From positions 15,067,461 to 15,131,460 of the forward strand of contig NC_135561.1 in the NCBI RefSeq assembly GCF_964340395.1: DNA of 64,000 nucleotides, in the 5' to 3' direction. A program made the position numbers and the translations under genes. The stretch comes from Glandiceps talaboti (taxonomy: Eukaryota > Hemichordata > Enteropneusta > Spengelidae). The first letter of the stretch is position 1; every line of letters starts with the position of its first letter. The notes under the pieces are model-generated. The model was not told the DNA's origin and did not search any database. It worked only from the letters and a program-made list of their open reading frames with translations. This document shows positions 33,148-44,749 of the stretch, piece after piece.

Positions 33148-34470
33148 CTGAAACATAGAATACAAGTTTATGAAATTTGTTTCAGAACGAGCCACTATAA
33201 ATAACACTTTGCCACCAATCTTATAGAGAAGCTATGTGACATCTGGATAAGATGACAGAACAGAGTTAAAATGGGAATGACACTTCAGGAAATAAAAGGT
33301 ATTTTCAGGTTATGTGAAGGAAGGAGGCGCCTAGAAATCGTGAATATTCAGTGTGCATCTAATGAATAATCATGTCTGCTAAGACCATAGATTTTGACCC
33401 ATGATGCAATGTGGTTCCACCGAAAGAACAAGAGAGGTGAAAAAGAGTTTCGACTTGGTTTCTTGGCAACCAATGTGAAATTATGAAACGACTCTCCACA
33501 ACCCAAAGTTTACGACAATACTTTTATTTGTTGGAGTGGCATTCCCCTTTAATGTTATTTTCATCGTAGCAATGCACTTTATGTAAGATAATAATGTTGG
33601 TTAGCGTTTTCCCACTGTGCTCAAAACGCTTTACAATATTTACCCCTGGCACAGATTCATGGTGGCTCAACCCTTTATACTTCCTCAACTCACTGATTGA
33701 AGTTTGAATAAACATGAATAAGATAAGGTGAATATTTAAATAAACTAAAACAGTACATTTATAAAAACAAATAAACAAACAAACATGTCGATGGCAACAG
33801 AGATTAATAAATATAAAATTATCACGACTGATTACAGCTACTTATTCTAAACAATATTAAAGCCACACTTGCTGTAACTAAGGTATGTATTTTCATGGTC
33901 AGCCAAATAACTATATATTTACTAAACATTCAATGTGTTAAAATACAAGTCCCAATATTTGTTAATTCCTATTCTTCAAAGCATTTTACCTTTGTTGAGA
34001 CAATGTTTGTGAAATACTTTGTTTAGTTTTTACCTTTTTCAGCCATTGTACTTCTTTGTGCAGTACTTTTTGATTTATTCATTTTTTCTTCTATGAAGCG
34101 CCTATAAGCATTTTCTTGGATATATATGGCGCTATATAGATATTGTATTCTTATTATCATATATTATTATGTCGATGCTGTATCATATTGTGTTGGTTAA
34201 AGGTTGGTTGTGTCCATATGGAGTAAAGTAACGGGTTGAAATCATCACGGTAGTGTTAGGACTGTTGGTTTTAAGGTGCGGACCCCCAAATCAAGTTAGT
34301 TGGTATTGTTATACCTTGTTATATGTATATAATAACACAGAGGTGATTCAATACTGTTCAGGATGTACGACGTTATTGGAAAGTCAACTACATCCCACAA
34401 AACAGTGTTTTAAAAAGGTTTGAGCATTCCAGTTGCAGTCAGTGCAGCTTTAATAACACGGATTACTTAC
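33148..34470. other. P450 B intron 2, with empty foldback site and LINE tail
   Basis: A 1.3 kb intron homologous to the 3.5 kb intron of copy A. It lacks the foldback element (undisturbed site near 33525-33545) and the hAT-like MITE, but has its own insert at about 33975-34170. The C intron (376 bp) is shorter still. Confidence 0.75.
33975..34170 (+). mobile_element. CR1/L2-like LINE or SINE 3' tail
   Basis: Ends tggcgctatatagatattg, followed by attcttattatcat-type repeats. This is the GCGCTATATAAAT-(ATT)n style 3' end shared by many L2/CR1-like LINEs and their SINEs. It interrupts sequence that is continuous in the P450 A intron (near 28,310). Confidence 0.55.
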
Positions 34471-35463
34471 CTAGGCCGAACGGAATGTAAGTATCTGGTC
34501 TGAAAAACTTTCCTTCAGAGTCTATGAAACGACTCGGATCAAACTCTTCAGGTCTTTCCCACAATTCTGGATCCCGCAAGGCACTCCAGATATTGGGCAA
34601 TACCATTGTATCTTTAGGGATGTCATATCCGTATACTTGGGTGTCGTTCACGGTCCAACGTGGTACAGACAGTGGCACTGTACTAGCTAGTCGCAGAACC
34701 TCAGTAATGGTAGCTTCCGTGTAGGGTAGGTAAGTTCTGTCAGACATATTAGGAAGCCTGTCTTGACCAACGACTCTGTCTAACTCTTCTTGGACTTTTT
34801 TCTGTATGTCTGGATATTTGAGCATGAACAACCATCCCCACATCAGTGTTGAGGTGGTTGTTTCCGTTCCAGCAGCAAACATGTCCAATATAAGACAAAA
34901 TACGTGGTAATACTTGTACGGGAGGCCTTGCACTTTCACGATTCGAGGGGATGTCTGTGAAACTTCGTTTTCCCATTCCTTGGTAGTCTTCAAAAAGACG
35001 TCTATGAAATCACGTATATTACCAGGATCATATGTCTCCTCGTGTTCTTTGATAAAAGGTTCGACGATATCATATACACCTTGGTTATATTGAAAAAGAT
35101 ATTTCCCAAACAGGAAATCTACGATCTTCCCGGCTCCTTTAAACATGAATGGCATACCAAGGTAAATAGGCCCGATTTTGAAGAGTGAATCTAGCGACGC
35201 GATACATTTCTTAAATCTGGAATCTTTGTAATCAAACCTCTCACCTATCGTGATTGAACATACAACGTTATACACCGTGTTTGTCATGGTTTCCATTGGA
35301 TCAAATGCAAACATCTTCTGGTCTTCGAGAGCTTGCAGCAAGTAACGCGATTCCTCTAAAATACGTCTTTCCATTGACGCTTTCCCCATACCAAACGTTC
35401 GCAGGTAAGTCAGAAAAACACGTCGCTTAACTTTCCATGTTTCGCCATTCGAAAAAACAATAC
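34471..35463 (-). CDS. P450 copy B, exon 2 (main body of the enzyme)
   Basis: 993 bp, phase 1 to phase 1, fully open. It runs from GIVFSNGETWKVKRRVF through I-helix AAGTETTTS, K-helix EVLRLAS and FDPSRF to YIPFGLG. Sequence is nearly the same as copy C and somewhat further from A. Unlike A and C, the frame upstream of the acceptor is closed by a TAA in the minisatellite. No first exon is visible upstream (35,470-43,900) on the minus strand. Either exon 1 is lost and B is a truncated duplicate, or B uses an unrecognised first exon. Confidence 0.85.
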
Positions 35464-35489
35464 CTGATTGGGAAATAAGCGGAGCATAT

Positions 35490-35940
35490 TACAACCCCTA
35501 ACACTGAAGTAAAGCATATTACAACCCCTAACACTGAAGTGAAACATATTACAACCGTTAACACTAAAGTAAAATATATTACAACCATTAACACTGAAGT
35601 AAAACATATTACAACCGTTAACACTGAAGTGACGCATATTACAACCTCTAACGCTGAAGTAAAACATATCACAACCCTTAACACTGACGTAAAGCATATC
35701 ACAACCCTGACATAAAAGATAGTACAACCCTTAACACTGAAGTAAACCATATTACAACCGCGAACACTGGAGTAAAACATATTACACGCCCTAACACCGA
35801 GGTAAAGCATATAGCAACCCTTAACACTGAAGTATAACATATTACAACCTTAACACTGAAGTAAAGCATATTACAACCCCTAACACTGAAGTAAAACATA
35901 TTATTGCAACCCCTAACACTGAAGTAAAACACTTTCTATA
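35490..35940. repeat. 30-bp minisatellite beside exon 2 of P450 B
   Basis: About 15 imperfect units (acactgaagtaaaacatatt / acaaccctta), the longest of the three P450-linked arrays. Translated, it gives ten-residue periods such as CNMFYFSVRG. Confidence 0.9.
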
Positions 35941-36335
35941 TTAGTCGCACTCATTTATAGCATTTCTATCAAGTGGAAAGGTATATATACTTTCAAATGC
36001 TTTAATTACAAGCTCAGTGCATAGCCTTTCTAACATAGTTAATTGTAAACAGTGTTTTCAGCTAAGGCCAAGGTGAAAAAACTGACCACACATCGAGCTT
36101 TATATTTTCACTGTTGGGTTAGCAAATGAGATAAATTTACATGAAATAGATCCTAATGAAAAACGAATCCCTGATGGAAATAAATAAATAAATAAATACG
36201 TGTCTTTTCTTTTCTTTTTTACACACTTTTTGAAGAAAAAAATATGTTGTTCATAAAGTATTTCACTATTTTTTTGACTATCATCACTAAGTTCTGAAGT
36301 ATCAAATAACTATGCAAATTAGTTAGGTATTTTCA

Positions 36336-36512
36336 TAGTCTCGCTGCCAGACTTGTGACTATCGTCCCTAATCGATATGTATTCCGAGCGGCTTAGCCGC
36401 GAGAAGAGAGGGACTTGCCGGGACTTAAGTCCCTAACTTCTCGCGGCTTCGCCGCTCAGGGCGCATTCTGTGCGCCTTACAAAGCTAGTCATGAGTCTGG
36501 CAGCGAGACTAG
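36336..36512. mobile_element. hAT-like MITE, 177 bp, perfect 8-bp TSD
   Basis: Ends TAGTCTCGCTGCCAGAC and GTCTGGCAGCGAGACTAG, flanked by TATTTTCA on both sides (36328-36335 and 36513-36520). The interior (ccgcgagaag...cttctcgcgg) is itself palindromic and differs from the other copies. Same family of ends as 28502, 40742, 50863 and 51467. Confidence 0.85.
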
Positions 36513-36520
36513 TATTTTCA

Positions 36521-37365
36521 CTGCAAACGAGTAAACACTTCAACTACTTTCCGTATGTAAGCATAATCGATCTTGATGTTTATTAATGTATCGAATGTAT
36601 CTGATATTTTAAACATTTCCACTGGATAATTATACACTTCTATGAAACATTTGTTTAAGTAAATTCATTACTGTAGGTGATATCCGACCAAGAAAGATAT
36701 TATTCGCCAACTGTCGTTTGGAACTGTCGTTTGCCAACTGGTCACGAACGCCATCGCTATTGATCAGAAAATAGGGGCCAGAATAATGAAACTTTTAGTT
36801 CTAGACAACTAAGTCATGTACCTTCCTGTCGGTTATCATAGGATTTGGCGAGTTAATTCATAAATATGCCTGTTGTTGTCTTACATTATACAAACGTCGA
36901 CGAACTTACTTTTTAGATTACAGCTTGAGACAAATTTGCATAACAATAGGCCGTAGTATCAAAAGGTTACACAAGAGGTCACAGGAGATGTTGGGCGACC
37001 TAAGGGAGCCTTCAGTATTTACAAGAGGGGAGGGCCGGAGGAAATCACACATGGTCTGTTATGTAAAACATGACCCCACCCATTCTCCATTTGTTAAAAG
37101 TGACCCTCCCCTTTGTCCCATTTTGTAAAACATGACCCTCCCCATGACAATTGCATATACTGAACGTTAACCAATATTCCCATTATATGTATACATACAA
37201 ATTAAGTGATTTTGACTCTGTATTAGAAAGCAATATTTGTATATATAAAGTGACAAACAGTAAAAGACTGGCTAGTTACCTTTCACTGATAATCATACAC
37301 AATCTAGTTAGTATCTAAAACGTGCTTTTCATGTTGTGCATACTCTGTCTGATCTGGTCACTTGT
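36521..37365. other. no gene recognised
   Basis: Contains a repeat start at about 37002-37052 (gggagccttcagtatttaca, gagggccggaggaaatc) that recurs at about 49785-49830, plus short direct repeats with catgaccc / tgaccctcccc near 37065-37140 and 37765-37810. Confidence 0.45.
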
Positions 37366-37420
37366 TAGTCTGTAAGGTACGCCGTGACGGTGCGCCCTCA
37401 AACATCGGCCAACCCCTAAC
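37366..37420. repeat. palindromic repeat gamma, partial copy
   Basis: agtctgtaaggtacgccgtg and cggtgcgccctcaaacatc match the left half of the repeat at 52643-52748; the right half is missing. Confidence 0.7.
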
Positions 37421-37479
37421 ACGTCTGTATCGAACTGGACTCTTCCCAGCGTTTCCAACCAGAACTGGTTGCGGCCACC

Positions 37480-37535
37480 ATCATCACCATCATCATCATC
37501 AGCAGCAGCAGCAGCACTGCTACCATCACCATCAT
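37480..37535. repeat. (CAT)n / (CAG)n trinucleotide tract
   Basis: Interleaved CATCAC, CAT and CAG repeats. Frames here give poly-His or poly-Asp and are not credible genes. Confidence 0.9.
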
Positions 37536-37559
37536 ATTTTAACAACAACATTTACGGAC

Positions 37560-38110
37560 AGTGTGAGTGATAAGGTGAGATGGTACACTCAATGCAATTG
37601 TTTTATTAAACAATTTTCTTACAATATATGTGTTTTTATTTTTGTATTTTGGCATGTGAAGTACTCGTAAAGTGTTCATCTCACTTTTACATCTCAAAAC
37701 ACACAAAACAAATTGACAATAATTGAATCTTCAATTTGATCACAAAACTACGGATTGTAAAATGAGACCCTCCCCAAACATTGTAATGCAAAATATGACC
37801 CTCCCCAAGCAAGTGGACGCCCGATCAAAGGCGGGACTTTGAAATCAGTCGGAACTGGAAAAGTTCCGATTTCGACACTTTTTGTGATCGTACCAGCGAC
37901 TACTATCGTCAAAAAGATGTAAAATGAGTACATATTCGACCGATTGCTAATATTGATAGCTTTATAAAAAAAAATTATATGTAATTATTTTGTTATTGGT
38001 GCGAAAGTATTTTGTTTTCGCACTCGCTATAGGACGGTTACTTTTCGTAGGACGGTGTTGAGCGAAACGCGTGCACCGTCTGCAAGCAGGACTGTCAGCC
38101 ATGGTACAAC
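37560..38110. other. no gene recognised
   Basis: AT-rich sequence, then a segment with cgctataggacggtt and tcgtaggacggtgttgagcg (38025-38070), which looks like a decayed repeat end. Confidence 0.35.
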
Positions 38111-38117
38111 ATCTGAG

Positions 38118-38148
38118 CACAGACAAGGAACACAGTTTCTTGTCTGTG
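38118..38148. mobile_element. ultra-short palindromic insertion (31 bp)
   Basis: cacagacaagg...cttgtctgtg hairpin bracketed by ATCTGAG on both sides (38111-38117 and 38149-38155). It has the same ends as the 35-bp palindrome at 42003-42037. Confidence 0.5.
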
Positions 38149-38155
38149 ATCTGAG

Positions 38156-38827
38156 GTACAACTACTGACAATTATCGGATTGAGAGGTGTCAACGAGTTC
38201 CAGCAAGATGCTTAGTTTAGACAAACAAGTTTTATTTACACATAGCCCCAAAGCGTAGGCTGGTGGCGTTATTCACCATATGGGTACAGGTGTAAGAAGG
38301 TGCTAAAAGGTGTTACTTTTAGCATCAGCAGAATTGTAATGCAATGGCCCTTTTGTGTAAAAAACCCCCACACCATTTATTGAAAGCTATCAACAAATTG
38401 CAAGTACAAATGTAGTTGGGCTATAATTTAAACTGTTCAGGTAAACTGTATCGGCCTTTAGAAAGCCAGAGGGCAAACTTAAACGGATAATACAAATTGC
38501 ACTAGGATATTTGGAAAGTGTTGTTGCTTCTATTAGATTCGCTCTCCGTTCAACACTGGTTTCGATAAATTGTCATTGAGTAATATCGATAGGTTAACTT
38601 AGTAATAAAATCACAAAATGTCCCTAGAATTGTCAGTTTTCATTATACACAGCAGATAATAATAAAATTCTACTTAGGAAACTACAAGTTGTGACAAAAG
38701 CCCTGGAAGCCTGACTTCGATCGGTTCACTATATAAAAGTTGACAGTGCCCTGGATGCCTGACCGGGCGGTTCACAACTGTTACACCATTTGACAGAGCT
38801 TTGGAAGTCTGGTTTCGTCGTTTCCCT

Positions 38828-38865
<38 letters not shown>

Positions 38866-39130
38866 GCAGTTTAATTATAAAGACAGAAAAAGAAGAGTAG
38901 AAATGAAAACAATTCGGCAAAGCAAGTCACGGGAGTGAGAGTGAGTGTGTAGGTTTTTTCACCATAGTATATACTGTATGTCTGTGGATTTCACTTGCTT
39001 ATCTTTCCTGACAAATTAATCTGTTTCTTAATTCCGAAATAGAAATATACATGTAACATACTTATTACATACCAGTCGCAATATTGAACCGGGTGGAAAT
39101 ACACGTGAAGGCTATGGTAGCATGACGCCA
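38156..39130. other. no gene recognised
   Basis: No convincing ORF. Two related ~60-bp units with gccctggaagcctgactt and gccctggatgcctgaccg occur at about 38700-38770. An (ACAG)n tract is at 38826-38864. Confidence 0.35.
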
Positions 39131-39571
39131 TCAACAGTCGATCAGTATGTTCTTTTGTTTCGAGCTATTATTAGAAGAAAATAAATAGCTTGGCAATACA
39201 CTAGATAATGATGTAGTTACACTTTCATTTAATATACGTAATGGAATTAATGACGTCACGCCGTTCCACAATAATTCTTTTACGAAGAAGTAAAGGGAGC
39301 TGCAAAATATCGGTCGCCATAACTTCATGTTGGATGTTTGCCATCGGTGTTCTATGTTCGGTGAGAGTAATAAATACCGTCCGGGTAAATACACGTCAAC
39401 GTAGGAGGCGTGTATTGCCCGGATGACGTTTATCTTGTACCCCTGGAACTTCATTTGTGGTGATATATTCTTTCCAGGAAGAACTTCATACACCCAGCGT
39501 CTGTGTTTTGATTTCCGATAAGAAGACTGACGCCTACAGCCGACAACATTGATACACGCCAGTGTCAACAT
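39131..39571 (-). CDS. unrecognised ORF, 146 codons
   Basis: Open minus-strand frame with a basic N-terminal part (RKSKHRRWVYEVLPGKN) vaguely like the KHRRWV segment at the start of Harbinger-type transposases, but the expected continuation is absent. A 46-bp palindrome (ccgggtaaatacacg...cgtgtattgcccgg, about 39380-39425) lies inside. May be chance or a relic. Confidence 0.2.
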   Translation of the reverse strand: MLTLACINVVGCRRQSSYRKSKHRRWVYEVLPGKNISPQMKFQGYKINVIRAIHASYVDVYLPGRYLLLSPNIEHRWQTSNMKLWRPIFCSSLYFFVKELLWNGVTSLIPLRILNESVTTSLSSVLPSYLFSSNNSSKQKNILIDC

Positions 39572-40733
39572 TCAATGTCACACACGTATATCATTACATA
39601 TACGTTGTGACGAAAATAGCAATTACATCTCAATTGACGGTGTATTTCGTACCACTATGTACTTGCTATTATTATACAGGACATTCATACTACAAACTAC
39701 TCAATACAATCACATTCATTATGTTTATGGAACTAGTGATATGAAATTCAATCGCCACTGATAAAACAAAACGTGGCTACTGATATCATAAATACAACTT
39801 TCAGAGAAATTGTTTATTTGTCTCTATTCAACAAGACTAATGTAAAGAAACATAATTACGCGCAAATAAAATACACCAATGAAACATTTGAAATGTTGTG
39901 TATTACGAAGCAATATAGTGTACATAAAGCTAACATCCCATAACAATGGATATGTCATATGTCCGTCATCAACACACAATGCAGTCTTCAATTATTGCGA
40001 CTTTTTTGCTTGTACAAATGTTCAGACACACATTGATCGTCTGCTCCCCATCGGTTTCACGTGTTCTTCTTTGTAAGGAGATGCACTACGATCTATCTCT
40101 GGATGTCTGCAATAATGTGTCCGCGGTAGCAAGCAACAGCAATTCTATAAAAAGTACAACTTCCACCTGTGTCTATTAAACAAGACCAGCGTAAAGAAAC
40201 AGCAATACCATATTGTGTATTTTTCGGTACCACTTACCTTCAATTTCTGATCTATGTCCTCAGATGTCATAACAGCAAGCTGTCGCTTTCTCCCTGCCAT
40301 GATACTGTGTATCACTTACAAGTTGCGACTTACGTATTTTATCACAGACAAGTAAGAAACTGATTTTGTTCACCTTCTAAATACCCTCTGTGGCCATGTT
40401 TACATTTATTATTACTAAAATAACGTTCAGTGAGTGAACCAAGTCTTATTTAACAAGTTTTTGTTATGATTGTCTGCATCTAATCATTCTTCCCAGGATC
40501 TCATACAGAGAAAATACACTCCCGCCAAAGATATTAGGTAAATTTGCTACTCAGCTGATACACCGGTCTTCATGCTTTTCCCTGATTGGTCAATAGCCTC
40601 ATTTGTAACTGTCAGTCGACATTTAACGCCCACACCGGAGTACAAATTGTTATATCCCCAGTTTTTGTTTTCGAAATCTGATAGGATTTTTGCACCTCCT
40701 CGTGTCAAGCGCAATGACACTGGTCTTCCTCAA
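39572..40733. other. no gene recognised
   Basis: AT-rich sequence with short frames only. A single half of the cacagacaagtaagaa palindrome end occurs at about 40343-40358. Confidence 0.35.
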
Positions 40734-40741
40734 CTAAAGTT

Positions 40742-41258
40742 CTAGTCTTGCTGCTAGACGTTCGGGCTTTCTTTCGATGCTATAACTATAAGCGAACGAA
40801 GTTCGCATGTGAGGGCTTGCCCGAACATTCTAGCGAATGTCATTTTCAGACCGGACATTCCATTGAGATTACGATAAGCGGTGGGTTGGGCCATATATGC
40901 ATATATATACTTTAATATATTCAATCTCTGCATGCAGGTGTTGACAAACACATTTATGTCATTACTATGTCTTATCAGTTTATGGTAATTGTGTTTGATG
41001 AGTGTGTAGACCTTGTCATTCACACATGTTAGTTAACGCATTGGTGGTTATTTTTACAAGCCCCTCCTTAAGATGAATATGCATGAAAATTTAGCTATTG
41101 TCCTCTGTTTGTGCTTGTCGCTAATACGGTTCTCTGATTGGCAGTTATTTATATCCTGATGACATTCGCTAGACCTCGGATGTTCCATCCTCGATAGCGT
41201 TGTTCGGCTGTGTGTCGTATTTTATCGGAAGAACATCCGAGGGCTAGCTGATAGACTA
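40742..41258. mobile_element. hAT-like MITE carrying a nested segment, 8-bp TSD
   Basis: Ends CTAGTCTTGCTGCTAGACG and GCTAGCTGATAGACTA, flanked by CTAAAGTT on both sides (40734-40741 and 41259-41266). The outer parts are the inverse complement of the 156-bp element at 50863-51018. Between them lies about 340 bp bounded by ctagcgaatgtcat and its complement atgacattcgctag (about 40830 and 41160), which suggests a second element inserted or captured inside. Confidence 0.8.
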
Positions 41259-41284
41259 CTAAAGTTCCAGCCCATTCAAGGTTT

Positions 41285-41621
41285 TGTGAAGATATATAGC
41301 TTTGTATGCACATGGATGGATGAACGGACGGTTGCATGGCTGGATGGAAGGATGGATGAATGGATGGTTGGCTGGACGGACGGATGGATTATGTAGAATG
41401 AAGGAAGATGGATAGATACTGCGAGACACACCTACATTGTACCTACCTACGACCTACCTACCTACCTACATACCTACCTCTATGCATCCAACCATTCATA
41501 CATACATACATACATACATACATACATACATACATACATACATACATACATACATACATACAACCATACATGCATGTATGCACGCACCAATCCATCCAGC
41601 CATGCAGACAGACAGCCAGCC

Positions 41622-41694
<73 letters not shown>

Positions 41695-41760
41695 TATACT
41701 TGGATGGATGGATGGAAGGATGGATGGATGGATCACTGGCTGGATGGCTGGATGGTCGAA
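41285..41760. repeat. compound tetranucleotide microsatellite block
   Basis: Successive runs of GGAT, ACCT, ACAT, ACAG/GACA and GGAT units over about 450 bp. All long frames here are microsatellite translations. Confidence 0.95.
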
Positions 41761-42002
41761 TATATAAAGATGTCTAGATAGAATGACTTAGTCATTATCA
41801 CTTCAGTTGACGTCTTAGCTAGAAGTCATTTGATTGTTACATAAAGTTCTCAAGTTAGCGTGTACGTATTAGATACGTACATTGACCTTGGTTTTGACAT
41901 CAAGGGGTATGGTTTTATTTTACTAGCGGCGAAATAACACGTTATATGAAGAGCATACCTCGTCATTGCATACCACGGTCGTTGTACGAAACGTACGACA
42001 AC

Positions 42003-42037
42003 CACAGACAAGTAAGAAGGTCTTCTTACTTGTCTGT
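42003..42037. mobile_element. 35-bp palindromic insertion with 8-bp TSD
   Basis: CACAGACAAGTAAGAAG, then gt, then CTTCTTACTTGTCTGT, flanked by ACGACAAC on both sides (41995-42002 and 42038-42045). The whole element is essentially two inverted ends back to back, with the 8-bp duplication typical of hAT transposition. Confidence 0.65.
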
Positions 42038-42189
42038 ACGACAACTCATGCGCATGTCTACGTTACGATGGCGCTCGAAGTATGTGTTATAAGTTGCCAT
42101 AATTTTTCCCGAATTTTAATAACTTCTGTTTGAGGAAGTATAATTATATCATTCCTCAGTATTCGTACATTCATTCAGCATGAAAATAC

Positions 42190-43060
42190 TTGCAACCTAA
42201 GGGTTTTGTCACTGCTCGTCTTAAAACTCGTAGTGACATGGCCCCTTAGGTCACTCCGTATATTCCATGACTGAAACAGAAAAACTGTACAAAGTGTCGC
42301 ACTCGTGCCCCGTGCGTGCTATTTGTCTAACGTGAGAACTTATTCGAATCCCCGTTCCCCCAACAAATAGCCCCGTGAGTCCAAGTCCACGTAATATCTG
42401 TTCAGGAGGTATGGAGCGATCGGGGATCGCAGCAAGGTTAACGTCTCGCACCCCAATAAATTACACTTAACGAGCAGAACGCACAGCAAGAACGTTTCAG
42501 ACTAACCGTCACTTTTATTTCAGACTAAAGGATAACACAAGACAGCAGTTTGGTACGTCAGGGACAGAGGTCTAGTTTTGTATTGACAAGGCCTAGTTTC
42601 CCACTATACAACTCGTAACTCGTGCAGCATCTACCACAGCCACATGTACGAACCAGGCCAACGGGCTAACCAGTGTAGCTTACCGGGTCAGTGACTGTGG
42701 AGAAGTCGGCTACGAAATAGCGAAAGTACGAAGTACTCTCTCCCCGAAATTACAGCATCCAGTGAGTCCCCAGGGTGACTAACGAAATCTCGGAAACTCT
42801 CCCCTTTGTATACACTAAAACCCCGCCAAAATTAAGCTAATGGACTACAAATAAGACTTATGTTTCGAGGCCGTATTCCATGTTTGGAAATAGCGGGAAA
42901 ATATACCCCATGTGACCTGCCTACGTGGCTGAAGGTTACCATGTAGCCGACTTCTAGTGTTACTCCCAGTCAAACTCCACGTCGTAATTACTGTAGGAAA
43001 CAACGGAAAACTACCTAACACTATGGACTTGGCTTAGGATATCATCCGACCGCCACAAAA
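42190..43060. other. GC-richer block, possible retroelement LTR or leader
   Basis: Noticeably richer in GC than its surroundings. A 66-codon minus-strand frame near 42251-42451 (MRDVNLAAIPDRSIPPEQIL) lacks a recognisable domain. The block ends tatcatccgaccgccacaa. I could not fix terminal repeats or a target duplication. Confidence 0.3.
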
Positions 43061-43117
43061 GAATAATGTTGGGAATAATAATAATAAAAAATAATAACTA
43101 AACGTCCTACAGCAACA

Positions 43118-43600
43118 ATAAATAATAATAATAATAATAATAATAACATTTATAGAGCGCCAGTATAATAACAAATAGGGTTTGCTCAAAGGTGCTGAAC
43201 AAAACTAAAAAGGTGAAAGGAATACGTACATGTACTTAAAAGGGATAAAAGTTAAAAACGTTCAAAGTCCCACAAGTTCGAAGTTCATAGATAAAAGTAG
43301 CAACTAATGAAACAAATTAAAACTAGGCATACGCCTTCTTAAAAAGATGAGTCTTCAGTTTTCGTTTAAAAATGTCAACAGAGTTACAAAGTCTAAGTTC
43401 TGTTGGCAAACAATTCCAGAATTTAGGAGCAGCATGTGAAAAGGCACGTTGACCGTAAGACTTGGTGTTAACTGACGTCGGTGTCAGTAGACATTGATCC
43501 ATAGATCTGAGAGTGCGGGTAGGACAATAGCGAGTTACAAGGTCACAAATGTTAGTTGGAGCAAGTCCATTTAAGGCGCGAAATGTGTAATACAGAAACG
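43118..43600 (-). pseudogene. CR1/L2-like LINE 3' end (ORF2 C-terminus plus tail)
   Basis: The minus strand encodes about 89 open codons with FRALNGLAPTNICDLVTRY, SYGQRAFSHAAPKFWNCLP and KRKLKTHLFKKAYA before TAG (43323-43325). This is the standard C-terminus of CR1/L2/Rex-type ORF2 proteins. The 3' UTR continues to tggcgctctataaatg and an (ATT)n tail at 43118-43147. It is 5'-truncated and lies just upstream of the P450 C promoter, in the opposite direction. Confidence 0.8.
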
Positions 43601-43850
43601 GTTATATGTTGCATGCCGTCATGCCTAGGTGCATCGCACAATTTCAACACAATAATATCGTAGAATTAACGACGTATTCATTGCGTTGTCCACACTGTAT
43701 AACTTGGTTGTGTAACTAGCGCTATATGCGCATGCGCATTTTAACAATGACGAAAAAGACTTGACGAAAACATGTTTTTCAAACGATACAGACGTGTCAG
43801 AATCGATGAAATCAGGACGAAGACTGTACTCCTGAGCTCTGCACCCGTGT
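43601..43850 (+). promoter_or_regulatory. P450 C upstream region
   Basis: About 250 bp of non-repeat sequence between the LINE tail and the TATA-like box. Contains gcatgcgcatt (43730) and other CpG-containing words that could bind factors; nothing specific can be assigned. Confidence 0.3.
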
Positions 43851-43857
43851 TATAAAG
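43851..43857 (+). promoter_or_regulatory. TATA-like box of P450 C
   Basis: TATAAAG, 63 bp before the start codon. Spacing allows a 5' UTR of about 35-40 nt. The first-exon copy D lacks this box. Confidence 0.45.
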
Positions 43858-43919
43858 TTCAGGCTGACCCCTGACCTCAGTTCAATTCAAACAGCGAACA
43901 AGGCATCAGTACTGCTACG

Positions 43920-44289
43920 ATGTCATTCAACATGACATTGTCAAATTTACAGAAATGGCTAGACTTGCGTACAGTGTTGATAGCCGTCATCGTTTACCTG
44001 ACAACTTATTTGATATTCAACCGATTCAAGACCAAGCAGAGAAATTTACCGCCAGGGCCATGGGGACTTCCTCTTCTCGGTAACCTGTATGATTTCATCG
44101 GCGTGACACAGTTCCGTACTTTTCGCGATATAGCCACCAAGTACGGTGATGTCTTTACGGTACGTCTGGGCACACAGTTGGTTGTGGTCCTCAACAGATA
44201 CGATGCTATCAGGAGTGCTTTGGTGGAGAAAGCTGACGACTTCGTAGGGAGACCAACGGTCCCTGTCAAAATAGGAAGCATGGATGATG
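43920..44289 (+). CDS. P450 copy C, exon 1 (anchor, hinge, first beta sheet)
   Basis: First exon of the complete copy. The ATG at 43920 gives a short N-terminus followed by a hydrophobic anchor (VLIAVIVYLTTYLIF), a basic stop-transfer (KTKQR), and the proline hinge PPGPWGLPLLGN. Then come FRDIATKYGDVFTVRLG and the B-region ADDFVGRP. It ends in phase 1 at a GTAAGA donor. With exons 2 and 3 the protein is 513 residues, normal for clan 2 P450s, which sit in the ER membrane by this anchor and take electrons from P450 reductase. The start is supported by the parallel start of copy D. Confidence 0.9.
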
Positions 44290-44749
44290 GTAAGAGTGTG
44301 ATGACAAGAGATGATCAAAACTGTTTGACACCGCATCATGTGTTTTATTGTCTGTTTTATTGTCGGCAATTAGCCGACATTTTGTATCGCTCATGGGATC
44401 CGAACAATACCACCCACCATCAGTTATATGCACTTTGCATATATATACGATCACTGTATATTTATGTTAAAGTCCTTAGTAAAACTCTCAGTATGGAAAC
44501 GAATATTAGCCCATGAATCCAACAATACCGTGGTGTGGCAGTACAAAGTATGATGTACTAATTATCAAGTAAATACGTAGGCGTTCACATGTATGGCATC
44601 AGTTTTTCACCTGGGGAACAATGATATACGTTGCAGTGTTAATAGTTAATTGGTAGGCATGTTGAGCCTGGTCTCTACATGAATGCGACATCAACTACTC
44701 TAACATGGAGATGATATGCTGTGCAGCATTTTAGGGGGGGGATAGATTG

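Noticed and set aside
35427-35932. ORFs with ten-residue CNMFYFSVRG repeats as a repeat protein gene
   Set aside because: They are translations of the intronic 30-bp minisatellite beside P450 B exon 2. The period of ten codons explains the open frames, and in B they do not join the P450 frame.
41408-41781. Thr/Asp/Gln- or Cys/Val-rich ORFs near 41.4-41.8 kb
   Set aside because: Microsatellite translations on both strands; no gene. Likewise 44,755-45,081, 57,671-57,961 and 63,672-63,995.
42190-43060. Solo LTR
   Set aside because: The block starts TGTCAC-like and ends near CCACA, but no target duplication or second copy was found in the window.
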